From NCBI GenBank assembly GCA_031769625.1, contig JAUIMM010000135.1, positions 9,165,501 through 9,229,500 on the forward strand: DNA of 64,000 bases, read 5' to 3'. Numbering within the stretch: the first letter of the stretch is position 1; every line of letters starts with the position of its first letter. Both the position numbers and the translations under genes were made by a program. The notes under the pieces are model-generated. The model saw only the letters and a program-made list of their open reading frames with translations. It was not told where the DNA came from and made no database searches. Source of the DNA: Taudactylus pleione (lineage: Eukaryota > Chordata > Amphibia > Anura > Myobatrachidae). Positions 1 through 15,889 of the stretch are shown in pieces.

Positions 1-1600
1 ATTCTAACATCCATTATAACATTCTAACATACATTCTAACATTCTAATATACATTCTAAAATCAATTATAACATTCTAACATCCATTTTAACATTCTAAT
101 ATACATTATAACATCCATTATAACATTCTAACATACATTCTAACATTCTAATATACATTCTAACATCCATTATAACATTCTAACATACATTATAACATTC
201 TAATATACATTCTAACATGCATTCTAACATACATTATAACATTCTAATATACATTATAACATCCATTATAACATTCTAACATCCATTCTAAAATTCTAAT
301 ATACATTATAACATCCATTGTAACATTCTAACATACATTATAACATTCTAATATACATTCTAACATTCTAATATACATTCTAACATACATTATAACATTC
401 TAATATGCATCCTAATATCCATTATAACATAATAACATACATTATAACATTCTAATATACATTCTAACATCCATTATAACATTCTATCATACATTATAAC
501 AATCCAATATACATTCTATCATCCATTATAACATTCTAACATACATTATGACATGGTAACATACATTATAACATTCTAATATACATTCTAACATCCATTA
601 TAACATTCTAACATACATTATAACAATCTAAAATACATTCTAACATCCATTCTAACATTCTAACATACATTATAACATTCTAATATACATTCTAACATCC
701 ATTATAACATATACCATACATTATTACAATCTAATATACATTCTAACATCCATTATAACATTCTAACATACATTATAACATTCTAATATCCATTCTAATA
801 TCCATTATAATATTGTAACATACATTATAACATTCTAATATACATTTTAACATCCATTATAACATATACCACACATTATAACAATCAAATATACATTCTA
901 GCATCCATTATAACATTCTAACATACATTTTAACATTCTAATATATATTCTAACATCCATTATAACATTCTAATATACATTATAACATCCACTATAATAT
1001 TTTAACATCCATTATAACATTCTAACATCCATTATAACATTCTAATATACATTCTAACATCCATTATAACATTCTAACATACATTATAACATTCTAATAT
1101 ACATTCTAACATGCATTCTAACATACATTATAACATTCTAATATACATTATAACATCCATTATAACATTCTAACATCCATTCTAAAATTCTAATATACAT
1201 TATAACATCCATTATAACATTCTAACATCCATTGTACCATTCTAACATACATTATAACATTCTAATATACATTCTAACATTGTAATATACATTCTAACAT
1301 ACATTATAACATTCTAATATACATCCTAATATCCATTATAACATAATAACATACATTATAGCATTCTAATATACATTATAACATACATTATGACATGGTA
1401 ACATACATTATAACATTCTAATATACATTCTAACATCCATTATAACATTCTAACATACATTATACAATTCTAACATACATTCTAACATACATTATAACAT
1501 TCCAATATACATTCTCATATCCGTTATAACATTCTAACATACATTGTAACAATATAATATACATTCTAACATCCATTATAACATTCTAACATACTTTCTA
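1..1600 (+). repeat. Left edge domain: rearranged 5' HOR parts with a 914-bp tandem repeat
   Basis: Markers that belong to the first third of the HOR occur twice here at a fixed spacing: CCATTG at about 317 and 1231, and CCTAATATCC at 411 and 1325, both 914 bp apart. The marker TGACATGG follows at 549 and 1391, where the spacing has dropped to 842, so the second copy has lost 72 bases. The ATACCA marker is seen near 710 and as ATACCACAC near 865. Point differences from the right-hand units are common. Markers of the middle HOR part (TAAGAATTT, AACATTTTTATAAC) are absent. This looks like an older or less homogenised part of the array. Confidence 0.8.
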
Positions 1601-3827
1601 ACATTCTAATATACATTCTAACATCCATTATAACATTCTAACATACATTCTAACATTCTAATATACATTCTAACTTCCATTATAACATTTTAACATACAT
1701 TATAACTTTCTAATATACATTCTAACATAAAATATAACATTCTAACATCCATAATAACATTCTAACCTACATTTTAACATTCCAATATACATTCTAACAT
1801 CCATTATAACATTCTAACATACATTATAACATTCTAGTATACATTCTAACATCCATTATAACATTCTAACATACATTATAACATTCTAATATACATTCTA
1901 ACATCCATTATAACATTCTAACATCCATAATAACATTCTAACATTCTAATATACATTCTAACATCCATTATAACATTCTAACATACACTCTAACATTCTA
2001 ATATACATTCTAACATCCATTATAACATTTTAACATACATTATAACTTTCTAATATACATTCTAACATCCAATATAACATTCTAACATCCATAATAACAT
2101 TCTAACATACATTCTAACATTCCAATATACATTCTAACGTCCATTATAACATTCTAACATCCATAATAACATTCTAGCATACATTATAACATTCTTATAT
2201 ACATTCTAACATCCATTATAACATTCTAACATACATTATAACAATCGAATATACATTCTAACATCCATTATAACATTCTAACATACATTATAACATTCTA
2301 ATATACATTCTAACATCCATTATAACATTCTAACATCCATAATAACATTCTAACATACATTCTAACATTCTACTATACATTCTAACATCCATTATAACAT
2401 TCTAACATACATTCTAACATTCTAATATACATTCTAAAATCAATTAGAACATTCTAACATCCATTTTAACATTCTAATATACATTATAACATCCATTATA
2501 ACATTCTAACATACATTCTAACATTCTAACATACATTATAACATTCTAATATACATTCTAACATCCATTATAACATTCTAACATCCATAATAACATTCTA
2601 ACATTCTAATATACATTCTAACATCCATTATAACATTCTAACATACATTCTAACATTTTAATATACATTCTAACATCCATTATAACATTTTAACATACAT
2701 TATAACTTTCTAATATATATTCTAACATCCATAATAACATTCTAACATACATTCTAACATACCAATATACATTCTAACTTCCATTATAACATTCTAACAT
2801 ACATTATAACATTCTATCATACATTATAACATTCTAATATACATTCTAACATCCATTATAACATTCTAACATACATTATAACAATCAAATATACATTCTA
2901 ACATCCATTATAACATTCTAACATACATTCTAACATTCTAATATACATTCTAACATCCATTATAACATTCTAACATCCATAATAACATTCAAACATACAT
3001 TCTAACATTCTACTATACATTCTAACATCCATTATAACATTCTAACATACATTCTAACATTCTAATATACATTCTAAAATCAATTAGAACATTCTAACAT
3101 CCATTTTAACATTCTAACATACATTATAACATTCTAATATACATTCTAACATCCATTATAACATTCTAACATCCATAATAACATTCTAACATTCTAATAT
3201 ACATTCTAACATCCATTATAACATTCTAACATACATTCTAACATTTTAATATACATTCTAACATCCATTATAACATTTTAACATACATTATAACTTTCTA
3301 ATATACATTCTAACATCCATAATAACATTCTAACATACATTCTAACATACCAATATACATTCTAACTTCCATTATAACATTCTAACATACATTATAACAT
3401 TCTAACATACATTATAACATTCTAATATACATTCTAAAATCCATTATAACATTCTAACATACATTATAACAATCAAATATACATTCTAACATCCATTATA
3501 ACATTCTAACATACATTATAACATTCTAATATACATTCTAACATCCATTATAACATTCTAACATCCATAATAACATTCTTACATACATTCCAACATTGTA
3601 ATATACATTCTAACATCCATTATAACATTCTAACATACATTCTATCATTCTAATATACATTCTAAAATCAATTATAACATTCTAACATCCATTTTAACAT
3701 TCTAATATACATTCTAACATCAATTATAACATTTTAACATACATTATAACTTTCTAATATACATTCTAACATACAATATAACATTCTAACATCCATAATA
3801 ACATTCTAACATACATTCTAACATTCT
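1600..3827 (+). repeat. Left edge domain: short tandem blocks of HOR-tail modules (340, 640/588 bp)
   Basis: This stretch repeats tail-type modules of the HOR. AACTTTC occurs at 1704, 2044, 2704, 3292 and about 3750, and CCATAATAAC accompanies it. CTACTATAC at 2370 and 3010, and the variant AAAATCAATTAGAAC at 2437 and 3077, are each 640 bp apart. The next marker, AACTTTC, is only 588 bp apart. The difference is exactly 52 bases, and the missing 52 bases can be placed near 3118, just after CCATTTTAACATTCTAA. Middle HOR markers are absent. I read it as a local amplification of about 600-bp subunits at the diverged side of the array. Confidence 0.8.
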
Positions 3828-6800
3828 AATATACATTCTAACATCCATTATAACATTCTAACATACATTATAACATTCTAATATACATTCGAACATCCAT
3901 TATAACATTCTAACATACATTATAACATTCTAATATACATTCTAACATCCATTATAACATTCTAACATACATTCTAACATTCTAATATACATTCTAACAT
4001 CCATTATAACATTCTAATATACATTCTAACATTCTAATATACATTCTAAAATCAATTATAACATTCTAACATCCATTTTAACATTCTAATATACATTATA
4101 ACATCCACTATAATATTCTAACATCCATTATAACATTCTAACATCCATTATAACATTCTAATATACATTCTAACATCCATTACAACATTCTAACATACAT
4201 TATAACATTCTAATATACATTCTAACATGCATTCTACAATACATTATAACATTCTAATATACATTATAACATCCATTATAACATTCTAACATCAATTCTA
4301 AAATTCTAATATACATTATAACATCCATTATAACATTCTAACATCCATTGTAACATTCTAACATACATTATAACATTCTAACATACATTATAACATTCTA
4401 ATATACATTCTAACATTCTAATATACATTCTAACATACAATATAACATTCTAATATACATCCTAATATCCATTATAAAATAATAACATACATTATAGCAT
4501 TCTAATATACATTCTAACATCCATTATAACATTCTATTATACATTATAACAATCCAATATACATTCTATCATCCATTATAACATTATAACATACATTATG
4601 ACATGGTAACATACATTATAACATTCTAATATACATTCTAACATACATTATAACAATCTAAAATACATTCTAACATCCATTCTAACATTCTAACATACAT
4701 TATAACATTCTAATATACATTCTAACATCCATTATAACATATACCATACATTATAACAATCTAATATACATTCTAACATCCATTATAACATTCTAACATA
4801 CATTATAACATTCTAATATCCATTCTAATATCCATTATAATTTTCTAACATACATTATAACATTCTAATATACATTTTAACATCCATTATAACATATACC
4901 ATACATTATAACAATCTAATATACATTCTAACATCCATTATAACATTCTAACATACATTTTAACATTCTAATATACATTCTAACATCCATTATAACATTC
5001 TATCATACATTATAACATTCTAGTATACATTATAACATCTATTATAACATTATAACATACATTCTAACATTATAATATACATTCTAACATCCATAATAAC
5101 ATTCTAACATACATTCTAACATTCTAACATACATTCTAACATACATTATAACATTCCAATATACATTCTAATATCCGTTATAACATTCTAACATACATTA
5201 TAACAATATAATATACATTCTAACATCCATTATAACATTTTAAAACACTTTATAACATTCTAATATACATTCTAACATTCCATTATAACATTCTAACATA
5301 CATTCTAACATTCTAATATACATTCTAACATCCATTATAACATTTTAACATACATTATAACTTTCTAATATACATTCTAACATAAAATATAAAATTCTAA
5401 CATCCATAATAACATTCTAACATACATTATAACATTCCAATATACATTCTAACATCCATTATAACATTCTAACATGCATTATAACATTCTAATATACATT
5501 CTAACATCCATTATAACATTCTAACATACATTATAACATTCTAATATACATTCTAACATCCATTATAACATTCTAACATACATTCTAACATTCTAATATA
5601 CATTCTAACATCCATTATAACATTTTAACATACATTATAACTTTCTAATATACATTCTAACATCCAATATAACATTCTAACATCCATAATAACATTCTAA
5701 CATACATTCTAACATTCCAATATACATTCTAACGTCCATTATAACATTCTAACATCCATTATAACATTCTAACATACATTATAACAATCGAATATACATT
5801 CTAACATCCATTATAACATTCTAACATACATTAAAACATTCTAATATACATTCTAACATCCATTTTAACATTCTAACATCCATAATAACATTCTAACATA
5901 CATTCTAACAGTCTAATATACATTCTAACATCCATTATAACATTCTAATATACATTCTAACATTCTAATATACATTCCAAAATCAATTATAACAATCTAA
6001 CATCCATTTTAACATTCTAATATACATTATAACATCCATTATAACATTCTAACATACATTATAACATTCTAACATCCATTATAACATTCTAATATACATT
6101 CTAACATCCATTATAACATTCTAACATCAATATTAACATTCTAACATTCTAATATACATTCTAACATCCATTATAACATTTTAACATACATTATAACTTT
6201 CTAATATACATTCTAACATCCAATATAACATTCTAACATCCATAATAACATTCTAACATACATTCTAACATTCCAATATACATTCTAACATCCATTATAA
6301 CATTCTAACATACATTATAACATTCTAACATACATTATAACATTCTTAAATAAATTCTAACATACAATATATCAATCAAATATACATTCTAACATCCATT
6401 ATAACATTCTAACATACATTACAACATTCTAATATACATTCTAACATCCATTATAACATTCTAACATCCATAATAACATTCAAACATACATTCTAACATT
6501 CTAATATACATTCTAACATCCATTATAACATTCTAACATACATTCTAACATTCTAATATACATTCTAAAATCAATTATAACATTCTAACATCCATTTTAA
6601 CATTCTAATATACATTATAACATCCATTATAACATTCTAACATACATTCTAACATTCTAACATACATTATAACATTCTAATATACATTCTAACATCCATT
6701 ATAACATTTTAACATACATTTTAACATTCTAATATACATTCTAACATCCATTATAACATTCTAACATACATTATAACTTTCTAATATACATTCTAACATA

Positions 6801-6853
6801 CAATATAACATTCTAACATCCATAATAACATTCTAACATACATTCTAACATTC
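3828..6853 (+). repeat. HOR unit U1, divergent, middle section missing (3026 bp)
   Basis: The unit opens like the canonical HOR, with TTCGAAC at 3888, AAAATCAATT near 4047, CCACTATAATATTC near 4105, ATGCATTC near 4225, TGACATGG near 4600, two ATACCATAC markers near 4740 and 4890, CTAGTATAC near 5022 and ATCCGTTATAAC near 5173. It then jumps to repeated tail modules (AACTTTC near 5350, 5640, 6195 and 6776; ATCGAATATAC near 5788). The section that normally carries CTAGTGTAC, TAAGAATTT and AACATTTTTATAAC is missing, and the tail is expanded instead. Small single-base indels occur (for example ACATTCCATT near 5277). Its boundaries are less secure than those of units further right. Confidence 0.7.
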
Positions 6854-9800
6854 TAAAATACATTCTAACATCCATTATAACATTCTAACATACATTATAA
6901 CATTCTAATATACATTCTAACATCCATTATAACATTCTAACATACATTATAACATTCTAATATACATTCTAACATCCATTATAACATTCTAACATACATT
7001 CTAACATTCTAATATACATTCTAACATCCATTATAACTTTCTAACATACATTATAACATTCTAATATACATTCTAACAAGCATTCTAACATACATTATAA
7101 CATTCTAATATACATTATAACATCCATTATAACATTCTAACATCCATTCTAAAATTCTAATATACATTATAACATCCATTATAACATTCTAACATCCATT
7201 GTAACGTTCTTACATACATTATAACATTCTAATATACATTCTAACATTCTAATATACATTCTAACATACATTATAACATTCTAATATACATACTAATTAC
7301 CATTATAACATAATAACATACATTATAACATTCTAATATACATTCTAACATCCATTATAACATTCTAACATACATTATAACAATCTAAAATACATTCTAA
7401 CATCCATTCTAACATTCTAACATACATTATAACATTCTAATATACATTCTAACATCCATTATAACATATACCATACATTATAACAATCTAATATACATTC
7501 TAACATCCATTATAACATTCTAACATACATTATAAAATTCTAATATCCATTCTAATATCCATTATAATATTCTAACATACATTATAACATTCCAATATAC
7601 ATTTTAACATCCAAAATAACATATACCATACATTATAACAATCTAATATACATTCTATCATCCATTATAACATTCTAAAATACATTTTAACATTCTAATA
7701 TACATTCTAACATCCATTATAACATTCTATCATACATTATAACATTCTAGTATACATTATAACATCTATTATAACATTATAACATACATTCTAACATTCT
7801 AATATACATTCTAACATCCATAATAACATTCTAACATACATTCTAACATTCTAACATACATTCTAACATACATTAAAACATTCTAATATACATTCTAATA
7901 TCCATTATAACATTCTAACATAAATTATAACAATATAATATACATTCTAACATCCATTATAACATTCTAACATACATCATAACATTCTAATATACATTCT
8001 AACATCCATTATAACATTCTAACAAACATTATAACATTCTAGTGTACATTATAACATCCATTGTAACATAGATTATAACATTCAAACATACATTATAACA
8101 TTCTAATATACAATCTAACATCCATTATAACATTCTAACATACATTATAACATTCTGATATACATTCTAAAATACATTATAACATACATTATAAAATTCT
8201 AATTTACATTATAACATCCATTCTAACATTCTAACATCCATTATAACATTCTAATATACATGAAAACATCCATTCTAACATTCTAACATCCATTGTAACA
8301 TCCATTCTAACATTCTAATATCCATAATAACAATCTAACGTACTTTATTACAAACTAATATACATTCTAACATCCATTCTAACATTCTAACATCCATTAT
8401 AACATTGTAATATGCATTATAACATCCATAATAACATTCTAACATACATTACAACATTCTAATATACATTCTAACAACCATTATAACATTCTAACTTACA
8501 TTATGACATTGCAATATACATTCTATCATCCATTCTAACATTCTAAAATACATTTTAAGAATTTAGTATACATTATAACATCCATTATAACATTCTAACA
8601 TACATTCTAACATTCTTATATACATTCTAACTTCCATTATAACATTCTAACATACATTTTAACATTCTAATATACATTCTAACATACATTATAACATTCT
8701 ATTGTACATTACAACATTCTAGTATACATTTAAACTTCCATTATAACATTCTAACATTTTTATAACATTCTAACATCCATTCTAACATCCATTCTAACAT
8801 TCTAACTTCCATAATAACATGCTAACATACATTATACCATTCTAATATTTATTCTTACATCAATTATAACATTCTAACATACATTATAACATTCTAACGT
8901 ACATTATAACATTCTAATATACATTCTAACATCCATTATAACATTCTGACATCCATAATTACATTCTAACATCCATTATAACATTCTAATATACATTATA
9001 ACATTCTAATATACATTCTAACATCCATTATAACATTCTAACATACATTCTAACATTCTAATATACATTCTAACATCCATTAAAACATTCTAATATACAT
9101 TCTAACATCCATTATAACATTCTAACATACATTATAACAATCTAATTTACATCCTAACATCCATTATAACATTCTAACATACATTATAACATTCTATTAT
9201 ACATTCTAACATCCATTAAAACATTATAACAAACATTATAACATTCTAACATCCATTATAACATTCTAATATACATTCTAACATCCATTATAACATTCTA
9301 ACATACATTATAACATTCTAATATACATTCTAACATTCATTCTAACATACATTCTAACATTCCAATATACATTCTAACATCCATTATAACATTCTAACAT
9401 ACATTATAACATTCTAACATACAATATAACATTCTAATATACATTCTAACATCCATTATAACATTCTAACATACATTATAACAATCGAATATACATTCTA
9501 ATATCCATTATAACATTCTAACATACATTATAACATTCTAATATACATTCTAACATCCATTATAACATTCTAACATCCATAATAACATTCTAACATACAT
9601 TCTAACATTCTAATATACATTCTAACATCCAGTATAACATTCTAACATACATTCTAACATTCTAATATACATTCTAAAATCAATTATAACATTCTAACAT
9701 CCATTTTAACATTCTAATATACATTATAACATCCATTATAACATTCTAACATACATTCTAACATTCTAACATACATTATAACATTCTAATATACATTCTA

Positions 9801-9963
9801 ACATCCATTATAACATTTTAACATACATTATAACATTCTAATATACATTCTAACATCCATTATAACATTCTAACATACATTATAACTTTCTAATATACAT
9901 TCTAACATACAATATAACATTCTAACATCCATAATAACATTCTAACATACATTCTAACATTCT
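6854..9963 (+). repeat. HOR unit U2, first unit with the middle section (3110 bp)
   Basis: The start marker reads AAAATACATTC instead of AATACACATTC. Markers in canonical order follow: GTAACGTTC at 7201, ATACCATAC near 7468 and 7625, CTAGTATAC near 7747, CTAGTGTAC near 8038, CATAGATTATAAC near 8067, CTGATATAC near 8155, TACATGAAAAC near 8250, AACGTACTTTATTAC near 8338, TAAGAATTT with its G at 8559, AACATTTTTATAAC near 8752, ATCTAATTTACATCC near 9140, ATCGAATATAC near 9484 and AACTTTC near 9885. The early part holding TTCGAAC and CCACTATAATATTC is missing, which accounts for most of the 235-bp shortfall. The usual CATACTAATATCC is altered to CATACTAATTACC near 7288. Confidence 0.75.
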
Positions 9964-12600
9964 AAAATACATTCTAACATCCATTATAACATTCTAACAT
10001 ACATTATAACATTCTAATATACATTCTAACATCCATTAGAACATTCTAGCATACATTATAACATTCTAATATACATTATAACATCCATTATAACATTCTA
10101 ACATACATTCTAACATTCAAATATACATTCTAACATCCATTATAACATTCTAACATACATTATAACATTCTAATATACATTCTAACATGCATTCTAACAT
10201 ACATTATAACATTCTAATATACATTATAACATCCATTATAACATTCTAACATCCATTCTAAAATTCTAATATACATTATAACATCCATTATAACATTCTA
10301 ACATCCATTGTAACGTTCTTACATACATTATAACATTCTAATATACATTCTAACATTCTAATATACATTCTAACATACATTATAACATTCTAATATACAT
10401 ACTAATATCCTTTATAACATAATAACATACATTATAACATTCTAACATACATTATGACATGGTAACATACATTCTAACATTATAATATACATTCTAACAT
10501 CCATTATAACATTCTAACATACATTATAACATTCTAATATACATTCTAACATCCATTATAACATATACCATACATTATAACAATCTAATATACATTCTAA
10601 CATCCATTATAACATTCTAACATACATTATAAAATTCTAATATCCATTCTAATATCCATTATAATATTCTAACATACATTATAACATTCCAATATACATT
10701 TTAACATCCAAAATAACATATACCATACATAATAACAATCTAATATACATTCTAACATCCATTATATCATTCTAAAATACATTTTAACATTCTAATATAC
10801 ATTCTAAAATGCATTATAACATACATTATAAAATTCTAATTTACATTATAACATCCATTCTAACATTCTAACATCCATTATAACATTCTAATATACATGA
10901 AAACATCCATTCTAACATTCTAACATCCATTGTAACATCCATTCTAACATTCTAATATCCATAATAACAATCTAACGTACATTATTACAAACTAATATAC
11001 ATTCTAACATCCATTCTAACATTCTAACATCCATTATAACATTGTAATATGCATTATAACATCCATAATAACATTCTAACATACATTACAACATTCTAAT
11101 ATACATTCTAACAACCATTATAACATTCTAACTTACATTATGACATTGCAATATACATTCTAACATCCATTCTAACATTCTAAAATACATTTTAAGAATT
11201 TAGTATACATTATAACATCCATTATAACATTCTAACATACATTCTAACATTCTTATATACATTCTAACTTCCATTATAACATTCTAACATACATTCTAAC
11301 ATTCTAATATACATTCTAACATACATTATAACATTCTATTGTACATTACAACATTCTAGTATACATTTAAACTTCCATTATAACATTCTAACATTTTTAT
11401 AACATTCTAACATCCATTCTAACATCCATTCTAACATTCTAACTTCCATAATAACATGCTAACATACATTATACCATTCTAATATTTATTCTAACATCAA
11501 TTATAACATTCTAACATACATTATAACATTCTAACGTACATTATAACATTCTAATATACATTCTAACATCCATTATAACATTCTGACATCCATAATAACA
11601 TTCTAACATCCATTATAACATTCTAATATACATTATAACATTCTAATATACATTCTAACATCCATTATAACATTCTAACATACATTCTAACATTCTAATA
11701 TACATTCTAACATCCATTAAAACATTCTAATATACATTCTAACATCCATTATAACATTCTAACATACATTATAACAATCTAATTTACATCCTAACATCCA
11801 TTATAACATTCTAACATACATTATAACATTCTATTATACATTCTAACATCCATTAAAACATTATAACAAACATTATAACATTCTAACATCCATTATAACA
11901 TTCTAATATACATTCTAACATCCATTATAACATTCTAACATACATTATAACATTCTAATATACATTCTAACATTCATTCTAACATACATTCTAACATTCC
12001 AATATACATTCTAACATCCATTATAACATTCTAACATACATTATAACATTCTAACATACAATATAACATTCTAATATACATTCTAACATCCATTATAACA
12101 TTCTAACATACATTATAACAATCAAATATACATTCTAATATCCATTATAACATTCTAACATACATTATAACATTCTAATATACATTCTAACATCCATTAT
12201 AACATTCTTACATCCATAATAACATTCTAACATACATTCTAACATTCTAATATACATTCTAACATCCAGTATAACATTCTAACATACATTCTACCATTCT
12301 AATATACATTCTAAAATCAATTATAACATTCTAACATCCATTTTAACATTCTAATATACATTATAACATCCATTATAACATTCTAACATACATTCTAACA
12401 TTCTAACATACATTATAACATTCTAATATACATTCTAACATCCATTATAACATTTAAACATACATTTTAACATTCTAATATACATTCTAAAATCCATTAT
12501 AACATTCTAACATACATTATAACTTTCTAATATACATTCTAACATACAATATAACATTCTAACATCCATAATAACATTCTAACATACATTCTAACATTCT
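9964..12600 (+). repeat. HOR unit U3 with internal deletion near 10.8 kb (2637 bp)
   Basis: The start marker is again AAAATAC. GTAACGTTC is at 10310, TGACATGG near 10454, and ATACCATAC near 10566 and 10722. At about 10790-10815 the sequence passes directly from the CATTTTAACATTC module to AAAATGCATTATAAC, which skips about 0.5 kb containing CTAGTATAC, ATCCGTTATAAC, CTAGTGTAC and CATAGATTATAAC. Later markers are normal: AACGTACATTATTAC near 10976, TAAGAATTT with G at 11196, AACATTTTTATAAC near 11388, ATCTAATTTACATCC near 11778 and AACTTTC near 12512. The distance from the U2 marker G (8559) to that of U3 is 2637, equal to the unit length. Confidence 0.8.
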
Positions 12601-15600
12601 AATACACATTCTAACATCCATTATAACATTCTAACATACATTATAACATTCTAATATACATTCGAACATCCATTATAACATTCTAACATACATTATAACA
12701 TTCTAATATACATTCTAACATCCATTATAACATTCTAACATACATTCTAACATTCTAATATACATTCTAACATCCATTATAACATTCTAACACACATTCT
12801 AACATTCTAATATACATTCTAAAATCAATTATAACATTCTAACATCCATTTTAACATTCTAAAATACATTATAACATCCACTATAATATTCTAACATCCA
12901 TTATAACATTCTAACATCCATTCTAACATTCTAATATACATTCTAACATCCATTATAACATTCTAACATACATTATAACATTCTAATACACATTCTAACA
13001 TGCATTCTAACATCCATTTTAACATTCTAATATACATTATAACATCCATTATAACATTCTAACATACATTCTAACATTCTAACATACATTCTAACATCCA
13101 TTATAACATTCTAACATACATTATAACTTTCTAATATACATTCTAACATACAATATAACATTATAACATCCATAATAACATTCTAACATACATTCTAACA
13201 TTCTAAAATACATTCTAACATCCATTATAACATTCTAACATACATTATAACATTCTAATATACATTCTAACATCCATTAGAACATTCTAACATACATTAT
13301 AACATTCTAATATACATTCTAACATCCATTATAACATTCTAACATACATTCTAACATTCTAATATACATTCTAACATCCATTATAACATTCTAACATACA
13401 TTATAACATTCTAATATACATTCTAACATGCATTCTAACATACATTATAACATTCTAATATACATTATAACATCCATTATAACATTCTAACATCCATTCT
13501 AAAATTCTAATATACATTATAACATCCATTATAACATTCTAACATCCATTGTAACGTTCTTACATACATTATAACATTCTAATATACATTCTAACATTCT
13601 AATATACATTCTAACATACATTATAACATTCTAATATACATACTAATATCCTTTATAACATAATAACATACATTATAACATTCTAACATACATTATGACA
13701 TGGTAACATACATTATAACATTCTAATATACATTCTAACATCCATTATAACATTCTAACATACATTATAACAATCTAAAATACATTCTAACATCCATTCT
13801 AACATTCCAACATACATTATAACATTCTAATATACATTCTAACATCCATTATAACATATACCATACATTATAACAATCTAATATACATTCTAAAATCCAT
13901 TATAACATTCTAACATACATTATAAAATTCCAATATACATTTTAACATCCAAAATAACATATACCATACATAATAACAATCTAATATACATTCTAACATC
14001 CATTATATCATTCTAAAATACATTTTAACATTCTAATATACATTCTAACATCCATTATAACATTCTATCATACATTATAACATTCTAGTATACATTATAA
14101 CATCTATTATAACATTATAACATACATTCTAACATTCTAATATACATTCTAACATCCATAATAACATTCTAACATACATTCTAACATTCTAACATACATT
14201 CTAACATACATTAAAACATTCTAATATACATTCTAATATCCATTATAACATTCTAACATAAATTATAACAATATAATATACATTCTAACATCCATTATAA
14301 CATTCTAACATACATCATAACATTCTAATATACATTCTAACATCCATTATAACATTCTAACAAACATTATAACATTCTAGTGTACATTATAACATCCATT
14401 GTAACATAGATTATAACATTCAAACATACATTATAACATTCTAATATACATTCTAACATCCATTATAACATTCTAACATACATTATAACATTCTGATATA
14501 CATTCTAAAATGCATTATAACATACATTATAAAATTCTAATTTACATTATAACATCCATTCTAACATTCTAATATACATGAAAACATCCATTCTAACATT
14601 CTAACATCCATTGTAACATCCATTCTAACATCCATAATAACAATCTAACGTACATTATTACAAACTAATATACATTCTAACATCCATTCTAACATTCTAA
14701 CATCCATTATAACATTGTAATATGCATTATAACATCCATAATAACATTCTAACATACATTACAACATTCTAATATACATTCTAACAACCATTATAACATT
14801 CTAACATACATTATGACATTGCAATATACATTATAACATCCATTCTAACATTCTAAAATACATTTTAAGAATTTAGTATACATTATAACATCCATTATAA
14901 CATTCTAACATACATTCTAACATTCTTATATACATTCTAACTTCCATTATAACATTCTAACATACATTCTAACATTCAAATATACATTCTAACATACATT
15001 ATAACATTCTATTGTACATTACAACATTCTAGTATACATTTAAACTTCCATTATAACATTCTAACATTTTTATAACATTCTAACATCCATTCTAACATCC
15101 ATTCTAACATTCTAACTTCCATAATAACATGCAAACATACATTATACCATTCTAATATTTATTCTAACATCAATTATAACATTCTAACATACATTATAAC
15201 ATTCTAACGTACATTATAACATTCTAATATACATTCTAACATCCATTATAACATTCTGACATCCATAATAACATTCTAACATCCATTATAACATTCTAAT
15301 ATACATAATAACATTCTAATATACATTCTAACATCCATTATAACATTCTATCATACATTATAACATTCTAATATACATTCTAACATCCATTAGAACATTC
15401 TAACATACATTATAAAAATCTAATTTACATCCTAACATCCATTATAACATTCTAACATACATTATAACATTCTATTACACATTCTAACATCCATTAAAAC
15501 ATTATAACAAACATTATAACATTCTAACATCCATTATAACATTCTAATATACATTCTAACATCCATTATAACATTCTAACATACATTATAACATTCTAAT

Positions 15601-15889
15601 ATACATTCTAACATGCATTCTAACATACATTCTAACATTCCAATATACATTCTAACATCCATTATAACATTCTAACATACATTATAACATTCTAACATAC
15701 ATTATAACATTCTAATATACATTCTAACATCCATTATAACATTCTAACATACATTATAACAATCGAATATACATTCTAACATCCATTATAACATTCTAAC
15801 ATACATTATAACATTCTAATATACATTCTAACGTCCATTATAACATTCTAACATCCATAATAACATTCTAACATACATTCTAACATTCT
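12601..15889 (+). repeat. HOR unit U4 with a 429-bp partial duplication and a tail deletion (3289 bp)
   Basis: This is the first unit with the start marker AATACACATTC, followed by TTCGAAC at 12661. After ATGCATTC near 13000 the sequence jumps back into tail modules (CATTTTAAC near 13015, AACTTTC near 13124, AAAATAC at 13204) and reaches ATGCATTC again near 13429, a repeat distance of 429. GTAACGTTC is at 13551, the TAAGAATTT G at 14869 and AACATTTTTATAAC near 15061. The tail after ATCGAATATAC (15762) lacks the second AAAATCAATT and the AACTTTC module, a loss of about 350 bp. Its right boundary is set by TTCGAAC of the next unit at 15950, because the start marker there reads AATATAC. Confidence 0.8.
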
